From a virus: a stretch of DNA of 30,194 nucleotides. The position numbers and the translations under genes were made by a program. Of this stretch, positions 22,300-30,194 are shown piece after piece; the stretch's first letter is position 1, and every line of letters begins with the position of its first letter. The notes beneath the pieces were generated by a model. It was not told where the DNA came from and did no database searches. It was given only the letters and a program-made list of their open reading frames with translations. The stretch lies in IMG/VR virus record IMGVR_UViG_3300029309_000227, positions 1 through 30,194 of that record; one strand, 5' to 3'.

Positions 22300-23766
22300 T
22301 TATTCTTGAAATAAGAAGAAGTTGTTCGCACCCATTGTACAAACAGCTCTCTCAGATAAGAAATTAACTTGCATATTATCTATGTCTGTAGTAGCAGCAC
22401 CACCAGCAGATCCAGTAATCCAAGTTTTGTAACGCCTATCTTCAGTTTCAGAAGCTCTATAACGTACATGTAAGAATGGTCTTTTAGCATTTTTACCAAG
22501 AATTTGGTCATAAACACTAGTTGAACCAGCAGGAACCAATAGACCGTTGATACGACCTGATCCAGCTCCAGTTGGTAAACCACCTCTCATTGTAGGATCG
22601 TTTAGATATTTCCAATCTGTTTTATAGAAGTCATAACCTCTTCTAAATCCAGAGAATCCTAGATTTAAAGCCATTTCTTCGTCATTGTCAAATAGACCAT
22701 AAGAAGTACCGCCAGACCCATAAGAGTTTTGTGCAGCTAACATATCATCGATATCAAACGTAAACTGTCTGTCAATAAACAATACGTTTTCCTCGATAGC
22801 TCCTTGCTTGTCTAATCTACTAATGATTGCGTCGAAATCTGATAATGTTGTAGGGTTACCTCCATCCCAAATGTTTCCTCTTTGAGAAACTGAATAGAAG
22901 ATACCGTCAGAACCAGCACCTGGATTAGCAGCAGCACCTGAACTACCTAAAGCGGCAGCAGCACCAGAGTTAGTCTCTGCAGGTACAGCTTCAATCATTG
23001 CTGTTTCTAGATAATCATCAAATCTTAATCTTGTTTCATGCTCAGATTTTAGATACCACAGATATCCAGTCGCTCCATCTTCAGTAGTAATTTCTACCCA
23101 TCCGATTTGCGCCATATCAGAACCAGACACTGTATAAGTATCTTTGATAATGATTGGTTTGTTTTCGAATATGAAGTCGTTAGACTCTAAAGAACCGACC
23201 ATTCCAGCAGTTCCTTTTCTAAATTCTGATCCATAAATAAACACAGTAAGGTTAGTGTCTGTAGCGGCAGCTGTACCACCTGTGTTTCCAACATATCCAC
23301 CTGCTTCATAAAAAGCAACTGTAAACTCACCTCTACCGCCACCCGCGTTATTTACTGCGGTTACAACAGCTTTGTTTAAACCTGAGCCATCGTTTTGTAC
23401 AATAACTACAGTTTGACCAACTCTTACTACTTGTTCAGCAGCAGTAGGGTCTAAAGTGTCGTTTACTCTGAATGTTCCTGTATCAGCTGCATTAGCTGCC
23501 CCTGAACCAACAGATGTATATTTAGTGTGTAATCTACCTTGCTCTGCCCATTTAATAAGGTCAGAGTTAGTAGGCATCTCTGCTCCTACCATTCTTAGGA
23601 AGGATGAGATAGTTCTATTCCCATAACGCTCAAACTCCTTTTCATAAGTATCAGGAAGATACTGATTTAAAAAGTCGAAATTCGTTATGTAGTTTTCAGT
23701 TGACGGAGTTCTTTCTGAACTCGGTGTCAACGCAAAACTAGGTACGGATTTTACTTGTCCTGGCAT
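22300..23766 (-). CDS. Major capsid protein (488 aa)
   Basis: The sequence agrees closely with my memory of the capsid family of marine Bacteroidota phages and related crAss-like phages: N-terminal ENYITNFDFLNQYLPDTYEK, FERYGNRTISSFLRMVGAEM, then GRLHTKYTSV; a central FIYGSEFRKGTAGMVGSLES block, IGWVEITTEDGATGYLWYLK, GAIEENVLFIDRQFTFDID, MALNLGFSGFRRGYDFYKTD and the C-terminal KRPFLHVRYRASETEDRRYK. About 488 residues is typical. The Ala/Gly-rich stretch near 265-285 (AAAALGSSGAAANPGAGS) may be a surface loop insertion. It follows the scaffold-like gene by 18 nt and is followed by a strong terminator, the arrangement seen around T7 gene 10. The ATG has no Shine-Dalgarno sequence, only an A/T-rich leader. 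Confidence 0.85.
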   Translation of the reverse strand: MPGQVKSVPSFALTPSSERTPSTENYITNFDFLNQYLPDTYEKEFERYGNRTISSFLRMVGAEMPTNSDLIKWAEQGRLHTKYTSVGSGAANAADTGTFRVNDTLDPTAAEQVVRVGQTVVIVQNDGSGLNKAVVTAVNNAGGGRGEFTVAFYEAGGYVGNTGGTAAATDTNLTVFIYGSEFRKGTAGMVGSLESNDFIFENKPIIIKDTYTVSGSDMAQIGWVEITTEDGATGYLWYLKSEHETRLRFDDYLETAMIEAVPAETNSGAAAALGSSGAAANPGAGSDGIFYSVSQRGNIWDGGNPTTLSDFDAIISRLDKQGAIEENVLFIDRQFTFDIDDMLAAQNSYGSGGTSYGLFDNDEEMALNLGFSGFRRGYDFYKTDWKYLNDPTMRGGLPTGAGSGRINGLLVPAGSTSVYDQILGKNAKRPFLHVRYRASETEDRRYKTWITGSAGGAATTDIDNMQVNFLSERAVCTMGANNFFLFQE

Positions 23767-23784
23767 AATTTTTATATTTTATAT

Positions 23785-24951
23785 TTAACTTTTTTTAATA
23801 CTTTTTATTCTTAATCCTCGGCTCGATGGCTGAGATAGTGCTTTAACCTGAAGTCCGCCTTTACTAACAGCTTGCGGTGCGCTTCTTTCTGTCATATCAA
23901 TATTTTTAGTTTTACGCATCACAGTGTCTGTTGCTTGAGACTGACCTTGCTCATAAAAAAATCGAGCAAACTTTTCAGGATTCATAGCAATCGCTAATGA
24001 CCTATGATAACCCTCAGCATCTACTAAAAGCCCTTGATCATCCAAAAATTTATTCACAAAATTCATTGGAGTTTCTTGCGCTTTTTTTAATTCTGATACG
24101 CTACCCGGAGTGTAAACTAGTTCTGTTTCGTCTATCTTGAATTTAAAACCTTTAAAATCAGGATTAAAAAGCTCATTGCTTTTTTGGACAAACCATTGAC
24201 TTCGTTTTACAGACTCCTCTTGTTGAGTCTTAGCATCATTTAAATATTGCCTATAAGCTTGAAGCTCTTCTGAAGCAGTGCCAGAACTTTCCCTTGACTC
24301 AAGAGGCTGTTTGTACAGCTCCTGCTGTTGTCTAAAGAACTTTTTAGCTTTAGCAATTTCTTTTTTCTTTGCTAGTTTGAGTTTTTTTATTTGTGCTGGT
24401 TCATCAACCTCTTCATCAAATTTAAAATCATCCATCATCATCTCGATGTCTTCTGAATCTAAACCTTCTTCAGTAATAGCATAATACTCTCTTAGCAAAG
24501 AGTCAGGATTCATATCGGAATAGTCTCTTTGTAGTTTTACATAGTCGTTAATTCCTCTTCCTGTTTCTTTTTTATACTTAAAGTAAGCAGCGACATCTTT
24601 TGGTAACTCTTCGCTTTTTTCTCTTTCAGCTAAAAGTTCATCAAATGAAGTTATTTGCTTACCATATCTTTGTTCAATATATGAAAGAACCTGAGTGTCA
24701 TCTAGCTCGGGTGGCTTCACCTCAGCTTGAATCTCCTCCTCTTTAATTTTTTCTTCTTCAGCAACTGGCTCACTCGCTGGTTGCTCAATGTTTTTTTTTG
24801 GCTTTTCTTCAGCCGCAGCTTCTTTAACCTCTACAGTTGAGTCAGCTTCAGACTCTTGTGTTTCTTGCTCGTGTTTATCAAGCAGTTCTTTTTCTATTTG
24901 TTGAGTTGACTTGCTTTCTAGCTCAGTCATCTCGCGTACTTTTAATTCCAT
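23785..24951 (-). CDS. Scaffold-like acidic head-assembly protein (388 aa)
   Basis: The first 95 residues are extremely Glu-rich low complexity (EEKIKEEEIQAEVKPPELDD). A helical, charged middle follows (YIEQRYGKQITSFDELLAER, FRQQQELYKQPLE), then a more ordered C-terminus ending in basic residues (SRGLRIKSIKKS). An acidic coiled-coil body with a basic C-terminal tail placed between portal and capsid genes is the usual picture of a phage scaffold, whose basic end touches the capsid protein. No protease motif is visible. A TAACTTTG box lies 15 nt upstream of its ATG, so scaffold and capsid may form their own transcript ending at 22254. Confidence 0.65.
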   Translation of the reverse strand: MELKVREMTELESKSTQQIEKELLDKHEQETQESEADSTVEVKEAAAEEKPKKNIEQPASEPVAEEEKIKEEEIQAEVKPPELDDTQVLSYIEQRYGKQITSFDELLAEREKSEELPKDVAAYFKYKKETGRGINDYVKLQRDYSDMNPDSLLREYYAITEEGLDSEDIEMMMDDFKFDEEVDEPAQIKKLKLAKKKEIAKAKKFFRQQQELYKQPLESRESSGTASEELQAYRQYLNDAKTQQEESVKRSQWFVQKSNELFNPDFKGFKFKIDETELVYTPGSVSELKKAQETPMNFVNKFLDDQGLLVDAEGYHRSLAIAMNPEKFARFFYEQGQSQATDTVMRKTKNIDMTERSAPQAVSKGGLQVKALSQPSSRGLRIKSIKKS

Positions 24952-24966
24952 TAGATTTAATTTTTA

Positions 24967-24974
24967 CAAAGTTA
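24967..24974 (-). promoter_or_regulatory. TAACTTTG promoter-like box before the scaffold-capsid unit
   Basis: The leftward strand reads TAACTTTG, matching TAnnTTTG, in the 46-nt gap after the portal stop and 15 nt before the scaffold ATG. It differs from the GTATCTTTG copies in the two free positions and the preceding base. Confidence 0.5.
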
Positions 24975-24997
24975 AACAAAATTTAAACACACTTTTT

Positions 24998-27433
24998 CTA
25001 CCTTGGCTCGAACTCCGCTAGGTCAAAACCATCTAAAGAATCCTCGTTTGATTCAAAGTTTTTTGGAGGAAGATTGTTTTTTCTTTGTGTTATAAGTTGT
25101 GATTGCTCGGTGTTTTGTTGGCTTATTCTTTCGCTTTTAGCTTTTTCTTTACTATCTTCTCTAGCAGATATTGCATTTTGTGTTATACCTTGAAGCTGTA
25201 GGTTGTATTGAAACTCTTGTTGCATTAATTGAGCTTTGAGTTGAGCTTCATTTTTATTTTTTTCTATTTCAAAAGCTATCTCGGCTTGTTTGTATTGCAT
25301 TTTAGATTGAGCCTCAGCTTCTATTTTTTGCATTGCAGTTTGCGCAGCAAGCTGTTGTGCTTGTAGTTGCTGTTGAGCAACCATGGCTTGTTTTTGCATT
25401 TCTCTTTTTTCATCAGCCTCTTGTTTAGATTTTCTTTTTACTTTCAATAACTGATTAGCTAATTTTAGATTTTGTATTTCGCGTATATCGATAGCATCTT
25501 CAAGATTTATATCTCCTTTAGATAAAGCCATTTGAATATTTTGCTCTAACATAGCTTGTTGTTCCTCATCAGGAGAAAGCTCAATAAAAATACCAAAGTC
25601 ATAAATATACAAATCACTTATCTCGTTTAGTATGCTGACATTGTATTTTCCAATTTTATTGATAAAATCTTCTTTGAAATCAGAATACTCTAATATGTCT
25701 GCAACCCTATATGTTAATGCTTCAGATAGTGTTCTGTATATATATAAACTTCCATCAAGTATATGTCTAGTGGCAGTGTTGGAATTTAAAGCCGCAAGTT
25801 TTTGAACACCTACTAAAGCATCGGGATTTGGTGTAGAACCATCTCTCGCTTCATTTAAGCCTGTTACAGCCCTCATCATGTCTAAGTAATGGTTATAGTT
25901 AGCTATGAGCATTTGTGTCTTAGAAGCGCCTGAATTTGATGTTAGCTGTTGTATTGGTACTCTTGCGTTATTAAACTCTCCCTCTTGCGTATAACTTCTA
26001 CCGATAACACTACCTGTTTGAAAATAAAGACGAAGCGCATCCTCTGGATTATATCCTTGCCCAGTTCCTAAATCAACTTCATTTAGACCATCTGCGTCTA
26101 TGTACACACCATCTGGAACAGTTCTAGCGATGACTTGTTGTAGTTTTAGATGTGTAACTTGTATTAAATCTGCGAAAGGAATCATTCTTCTAACTAAAGA
26201 CTCGATAACACCTTTATACATACGGGGAGCAACTGCAACATAATTAGGCATTGCGTGTTGTGAGCTTGATTTAGGACGAACCATGTTTTTCGAAAGCTCC
26301 CATTTTAGTAATATGTTAGTGCCCATAACCATTACACCATCATACCAAACATCTATAGTTTTTTCTATTTTTTCAAAGTTTCCTTCTTCTAGCATTTCAT
26401 CTGGCGGATTAAACGTATCATCTTTCTGAATCATTTTAGTTCCGCCGTTGTCAAGCTTTTTCTTTTTATAGACCATCTTCTGTGTGGTCTTGTAGTTAAA
26501 ATACATCAGCGTGCAAGTATCTCTATAAAAAATATCGTTTTCATAATACTGCGCTGTGTTAAAATAGTCATACCAGCTTTGGCTGTATTGTGCAATCTTT
26601 TCTAAATCCTCTCTTGTTAGCGTGGGGTCTATTTTAATAAGCTCTGCGGTTGGCACTGTTTTGATTTCGCCCCAATAGAAACAATCTTTAAAATGAGGGT
26701 CTTCTGTGTAGCTGTAAACAACATTAGCAGGGTCAACGTATTTGACAGTAACTCCTGCGCCTGGTAAGAACTCATGTTTAGCCACAGCCATGCCTGTAAC
26801 CATCATATCATAATCTAATCGTTTTCTTATATCATCATAATGGTTTTCAGCAAAGATGGTATTGATTGCTTCTTCTTCTGCTATTTCTATCGCTGGTTTG
26901 TAATTTAAGTTCATATAAAGAGAAAGCTCTTCGTCGCTTGCTGGCAGTTCATCCGGATTCATAATAAAAGGATCAAAGCCTGTGTTTTCTTGAACAGTTT
27001 GCAAGACATCTTTAGCGGCCATTTGCCCTTCTATCATATCTTGATACTTGTTTCTTTTGGATTGCGATAAAGCGTCTTGAGCGTAGGCTTTTACTTTAAA
27101 CAGCCTATCAGACATTCCGTTGACTACTATATCTACAAACTTGGCTATAATTGGAACGGGTGTCCAGTCTAAGTTAAGATAAGACAAATCACCGTCAACA
27201 GCTAGTTCGTTTTTATATTTATTGATAGGTTGTTCCCCTCTAGCATAAAGTCTTAGTCTGTTAAAGTCTCGCCATTGAGAATAATATCTACATCCTGTAG
27301 AGTCTTTTCTAAACCATTCGTATTGTATGGCTTGTCCAATTTGTAGTCCGTATTGTTCCGTTGCTTTCTCTGCGTCTGATACATATTGACTAGGAAAGCC
27401 CACAGATGAAATGTCTATTTTAACCTCTTTCAT
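24998..27433 (-). CDS. Portal protein (811 aa)
   Basis: The protein directly follows the large terminase gene, sharing an ATGA overlap, and precedes the scaffold and capsid genes, the standard position of a portal. Its N-terminal half has the segments SQWRDFNRLRLYARGEQPIN and DWTPVPIIAKFVDIVVNGMS, which I recall from portals of marine phages and crAss-like relatives of about 800 residues. The middle contains VAKHEFLPGAGVTVKYVDPA. Residues about 660-780 form a long Gln/Ala/Lys/Glu helix (MVAQQQLQAQQLAAQTAMQK), probably the barrel-like coiled coil projecting into the head. The dodecameric portal is the DNA entry gate and docks the terminase. Confidence 0.82.
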   Translation of the reverse strand: MKEVKIDISSVGFPSQYVSDAEKATEQYGLQIGQAIQYEWFRKDSTGCRYYSQWRDFNRLRLYARGEQPINKYKNELAVDGDLSYLNLDWTPVPIIAKFVDIVVNGMSDRLFKVKAYAQDALSQSKRNKYQDMIEGQMAAKDVLQTVQENTGFDPFIMNPDELPASDEELSLYMNLNYKPAIEIAEEEAINTIFAENHYDDIRKRLDYDMMVTGMAVAKHEFLPGAGVTVKYVDPANVVYSYTEDPHFKDCFYWGEIKTVPTAELIKIDPTLTREDLEKIAQYSQSWYDYFNTAQYYENDIFYRDTCTLMYFNYKTTQKMVYKKKKLDNGGTKMIQKDDTFNPPDEMLEEGNFEKIEKTIDVWYDGVMVMGTNILLKWELSKNMVRPKSSSQHAMPNYVAVAPRMYKGVIESLVRRMIPFADLIQVTHLKLQQVIARTVPDGVYIDADGLNEVDLGTGQGYNPEDALRLYFQTGSVIGRSYTQEGEFNNARVPIQQLTSNSGASKTQMLIANYNHYLDMMRAVTGLNEARDGSTPNPDALVGVQKLAALNSNTATRHILDGSLYIYRTLSEALTYRVADILEYSDFKEDFINKIGKYNVSILNEISDLYIYDFGIFIELSPDEEQQAMLEQNIQMALSKGDINLEDAIDIREIQNLKLANQLLKVKRKSKQEADEKREMQKQAMVAQQQLQAQQLAAQTAMQKIEAEAQSKMQYKQAEIAFEIEKNKNEAQLKAQLMQQEFQYNLQLQGITQNAISAREDSKEKAKSERISQQNTEQSQLITQRKNNLPPKNFESNEDSLDGFDLAEFEPR

Positions 27434-29676
27434 CTAATTAATTCACTTAAAATTCCATCATTAGTATATCTTGCAAAGTTAAGACTTATTTTGGATTGTT
27501 TTTTATTAGGTAAATAAATGCCTTTTTGATTAGCCATAATGGCAAGTCCTGAGCTAATACTTGCATCAAATCTCGTTCTATTACTAATATCAAACTTAGC
27601 CCAATCTTCTAACAGTCTATTAAAATATAAAGTGCCCATACTATTAGACTCTCTATAAGTAGACTCCATGTCTAATCCAACATGCTTTTCTATATATGAC
27701 TCTATAGCTGCTGCATGAGATTGTTTTACATCCTCTGATGTGTTGGGGATACCACCTAACTCTCTTTCTGTTTTTGAAAGATTGTTATAATGTTTATCGG
27801 GTCTATTCATGCAATAACCTCTATATCCTCTATTTTTAAAATGATACAAAAGCCTTGGTTTGTTGTTCTCAATTAGAATAGGCATACTATAATATACACA
27901 AGCCATAAGAACTTCCTCAAAAAATATCTCCGCCGTCTGAGGCCTAGCCACATACTCTAAGAAAAATTCATTACTTGGAGCTTGTTCCATGCTGAACTTG
28001 GTTAATCCATGCAACGCCCCATTTGATCCTCGACCACCCACAGTTCCTGATATATCATATGAGTCACATCCAAAAGCTCCAATGTGTTCATTTATAGGAT
28101 GATAACTGCCATTTTTGGTTTGTTTTCTATTTGTCAACGACTTATTAGGAGTCCATGATACTTTGAATCTTCCATTTGGATCAGGAGTAAATATAACCTC
28201 TGTATCTTTAACCCCGTCTTTCCAATAAAACTTACCCGTTGTAACATGCTGAGGCATAATCAAAGAGTCATTGTAATCAATCTGTTGGTATATTTTTGTA
28301 AGGTTGAAAAGAGAAGATTTACTTTCATCTCTAAAGGCATGGGACACACTTCGAGGAAATTGTCTATAATACTCATTTAAAGCATCGGGATCTTTCTTCA
28401 AAGAATCCACTTCAGCTTGCCAATAATCTATAGCTCCGTTAGTAATCATTTCTCCATCCACTCCTATCACGGGTTCTTTTGGTTTATAAAAAACAGGCAT
28501 ACCATGTCTATCTATAAATCCTTCCATGTTCCACTCCATTGGAATAAATAAAGAATACATACCGCTTTTAGTTTGACCATTAGAGTTTCTAGTATTAATA
28601 TCTGAATCTTCAAACAGTTTTTTAAAGTTAGCCCCACCTTTTCCTAAAGCATTAGAAGTAGATCCCATCATACACTTACCAATAATCTTACTTCCTAACC
28701 TCAAACAAGTCTTCGTAACCCTCCAGTTATTTAAAATATTATTTGGTTTAAGCCATTTTCCTGATTCATCATGCACTAAAAGTAAGAGCTTTTCACCATC
28801 ATAAGAGTTTTCGTCTGTATTCTTCCAGTCAATAGTGGTATCTAAACCGTATAGCTCATCATCAGCAACATCATACATATTTTTTTTTGTAATCTTTGAG
28901 GCTGGTATTCTGAAAGCAAGCTCAGTCTTTGGCTTATCCATTCCATCCTGGATAGGTTTAAAAAAGAAAGGGAGTCTATTAGCTATAGGAACAACTTTGT
29001 CAGTAAACATTTTTTTTGCATCTGAACCTGTCTTAGACAGTATACCTACTCTTGAGTCTTTCGCTAGTGTTCCTGTGTTTACACACTCTGAAGAACCCAT
29101 AAAAGAAAATCCAGACCGTCTGATTTTAAGATAATCTAAACCAAAACATCTCTTGTCAGCCTTACATGCCTCCCAATAAATAAAAAATATTCTATTAGCT
29201 TCTCTAAAGTCGGGATAGCCAACATCGATTGTAGTCCACTGCAAGTACATATAATGAGCTCCAGTAATGTAAGTAGGACTACCATTATTATAAAAACTAT
29301 ACCCTAAATCTCTACGATCAAATTCACTTTCTATATAATCAACCCATTTATCTTTAAAAGGCGCAGGCATTTCATTCCATTGGAATATAGAAGATATTCT
29401 AGAAAGCTCTCTAGGTAACTGCATTCGATCCCAATACTGATTACTTTTAGTTTCTGATCTTTTATAAACACTTCCCTCTATCAATGGTAAGGCTATATGC
29501 AAACCACTTATCTCCACTACCTCACCGATTTTTCCAGATTTAGATATAACTACAACATCATACTTCTCATTATAGCCATATATCCAAGTCTTAGACCTGT
29601 TCTTGCGTTTAACTATTCCTGAAGGAATATAGTTAGGCACACTGCTAAATATTTTATTTTGATCTTCGTTCTGCAA
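27430..29676 (-). CDS. terL: Terminase large subunit (DNA-packaging ATPase-nuclease, 748 aa)
   Basis: The packaging motor protein. ATPase half: an atypical phosphate-binding segment at 184-192 (KIRRSGFSF, in place of a canonical GKS/T loop), Walker B at 297-304 (LLLLVHDE, D303 and E304) and motif III GSTSNA (338-343). Nuclease half, RNase H-like: FGCDSYD (D538), LIENN (E603) and a later acidic SEDVKQ. The segments GSPTYITGAHYMYLQW and RIFFIYWEACKADKRCFGLD are, as I recall, characteristic of terminases of crAss-like and related Bacteroidota phages. Its start overlaps the preceding small gene by 23 nt, and its stop overlaps the portal start as ATGA, so translation is coupled. Confidence 0.92.
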   Translation of the reverse strand: MQNEDQNKIFSSVPNYIPSGIVKRKNRSKTWIYGYNEKYDVVVISKSGKIGEVVEISGLHIALPLIEGSVYKRSETKSNQYWDRMQLPRELSRISSIFQWNEMPAPFKDKWVDYIESEFDRRDLGYSFYNNGSPTYITGAHYMYLQWTTIDVGYPDFREANRIFFIYWEACKADKRCFGLDYLKIRRSGFSFMGSSECVNTGTLAKDSRVGILSKTGSDAKKMFTDKVVPIANRLPFFFKPIQDGMDKPKTELAFRIPASKITKKNMYDVADDELYGLDTTIDWKNTDENSYDGEKLLLLVHDESGKWLKPNNILNNWRVTKTCLRLGSKIIGKCMMGSTSNALGKGGANFKKLFEDSDINTRNSNGQTKSGMYSLFIPMEWNMEGFIDRHGMPVFYKPKEPVIGVDGEMITNGAIDYWQAEVDSLKKDPDALNEYYRQFPRSVSHAFRDESKSSLFNLTKIYQQIDYNDSLIMPQHVTTGKFYWKDGVKDTEVIFTPDPNGRFKVSWTPNKSLTNRKQTKNGSYHPINEHIGAFGCDSYDISGTVGGRGSNGALHGLTKFSMEQAPSNEFFLEYVARPQTAEIFFEEVLMACVYYSMPILIENNKPRLLYHFKNRGYRGYCMNRPDKHYNNLSKTERELGGIPNTSEDVKQSHAAAIESYIEKHVGLDMESTYRESNSMGTLYFNRLLEDWAKFDISNRTRFDASISSGLAIMANQKGIYLPNKKQSKISLNFARYTNDGILSELIR

Positions 29677-29932
29677 AGCCTTGTTTTGTATCTATTTTAC
29701 TTTTATTTGCTGACATATTTATATTTTCTTGTTCAGCATCTATCTTATTAAGTATTTCAAACGCATCAAAAATAGCTAACTTTTTAGTAGCGGCTGCATT
29801 TTTAAGCCTATCAGCAGCAAGCTCATCTTCTGGATCCGGTTTAATAATATTTTCTTTAGCCACCTTAATAAGCTGTTCGACTGCTTTTCTTCCCGCTTCT
29901 ATAATCTGTACTTTTAATATTTCTGAACTCAT
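29654..29932 (-). CDS. Small helical protein upstream of terL (92 aa), possible small-terminase equivalent
   Basis: A 92-residue, charged, all-helical protein (KAVEQLIKVAKENIIKPDPE, RLKNAAATKKLAIFDAFEIL). Its position directly before, and overlapping by 23 nt, the large terminase gene is where a small terminase subunit usually lies, but no helix-turn-helix is evident, so this is context only. Its start overlaps the stop of the GroES-like gene in an ATGA. The C-terminus (DTKQGFAERRSK) is basic. Confidence 0.45.
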   Translation of the reverse strand: MSSEILKVQIIEAGRKAVEQLIKVAKENIIKPDPEDELAADRLKNAAATKKLAIFDAFEILNKIDAEQENINMSANKSKIDTKQGFAERRSK

Positions 29933-30192
29933 ACCATTATAGTTATTTGATGATCAAACATCCGATATAATTTTTCTCCATCAACTTCAAACTCATATTC
30001 ACTTTCTGGTTTAAATATTATTTTACTTCCTTGATTCACTCCTTTAGATAGTAAATAATTATTAGGATAAACCATTTCAGCCAACAACGGCTCTTCTTTC
30101 CCTCTCTTATAAATATAAGAATCTTGTTTTTTTACAGGCTTTACAAAACAATATCTATCGTGACTATACCACTTATTATTATGATTATACAT
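29929..30192 (-). CDS. GroES-fold (co-chaperonin-like) protein, probably partial
   Basis: The C-terminal half (GVNQGSKIIFKPESEYEFEV, then DGEKLYRMFDHQITIMV) lines up with the end of GroES (VGDRVLF...GTEVKVDGEEYLIMREDDILAVI), and DRYCFVKPVKK fits its first strand. Between them only a short turn (DSYIYKRGKEE) occupies the place of the long GroES mobile loop that binds GroEL. The ATG at 30192 lies 2 bases from the window edge with the frame still open, so this may be the second domain of a longer protein. Phages such as T4 (gp31) encode GroES substitutes for capsid folding, and position ahead of the head genes fits such a role. The assignment is by pattern only. Confidence 0.5.
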   Translation of the reverse strand: MYNHNNKWYSHDRYCFVKPVKKQDSYIYKRGKEEPLLAEMVYPNNYLLSKGVNQGSKIIFKPESEYEFEVDGEKLYRMFDHQITIMV

Positions 30193-30194
30193 AT

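Noticed and set aside
23138-23146. GTATCTTTG on the rightward strand
   Set aside because: It lies inside the capsid gene on the antisense strand, encodes ordinary residues (IKDTY region) and has no rightward gene behind it; treated as coincidence.
27474-27481. TAACTTTG on the leftward strand 41 nt before the portal ATG
   Set aside because: It fits the promoter pattern but is within terL coding sequence (LNFA), and terL and portal overlap as ATGA, so co-transcription explains portal expression.
28835-29134. 99-codon rightward open frame within terL
   Set aside because: Antisense to conserved terminase motifs; shadow frame.

Overview
The window is most of the virion-assembly half of a tailed bacteriophage, most likely a short-tailed (podovirus-like) phage of a marine or aquatic Bacteroidota host (Flavobacteriia-like). 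The host inference rests on three things seen here: A/T-rich DNA; translation starts without Shine-Dalgarno sequences, usually a stop codon followed within 0-5 nt by ATG; and TAnnTTTG boxes, the Bacteroidota housekeeping -7 promoter element, in nearly every gap longer than about 20 nt. From memory of the families, the terminase, portal, capsid, connector and tail proteins resemble those of uncultured marine phages and the wider crAss-like assemblage. No search could be run, so this placement is an inference.

Layout. At the left edge a short rightward cluster (3-1366) holds the end of an unknown gene, two small unknown proteins and a calcineurin-like metallophosphoesterase, ending at a hairpin-plus-T-run (1383-1406). 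Everything from 1458 to the right edge is transcribed leftward and converges on that terminator. In order of transcription (right to left): a GroES-fold protein cut by the window edge, a small protein where a small terminase subunit would be expected, large terminase, portal, acidic scaffold-like protein, major capsid protein, a strong terminator, an unknown head-region protein, two tiny probably related proteins, a second strong terminator, two connector/tail-tube proteins, a large tail protein that is split into two genes, a Cys-motif appendage protein, a GT60/Gnt1-like glycosyltransferase, an appendage protein with a Pro/Thr linker, a GNAT-like acetyltransferase, and three internal virion (DNA-ejection) proteins of 260, 586 and 1695 residues.

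How it works together. Packaging (terminase, portal), head (scaffold, capsid, small extra proteins), connector, host-recognition appendages and ejection proteins are arranged much as in T7-like phages, including a terminator directly after the capsid gene. The most unusual region is 9.1-19.2 kb. There the long tail protein is broken near residue 172 by an unrelated Gly/Ser/Thr-rich segment. A domain I recall from the same long protein in related phages sits in a separate gene. Two possible modification enzymes lie among the appendage genes, each behind its own promoter-like box. I read this as a modular, possibly self-modifying receptor-binding apparatus. A 9-base motif, GTATCTTTG, occurs in four intergenic gaps in the direction of transcription and probably subdivides the late region into separately promoted units.

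No gap exceeds 300 bases. I saw no tRNA, rRNA, CRISPR array, insertion sequence, integrase, replication gene or recognisable lysis gene.
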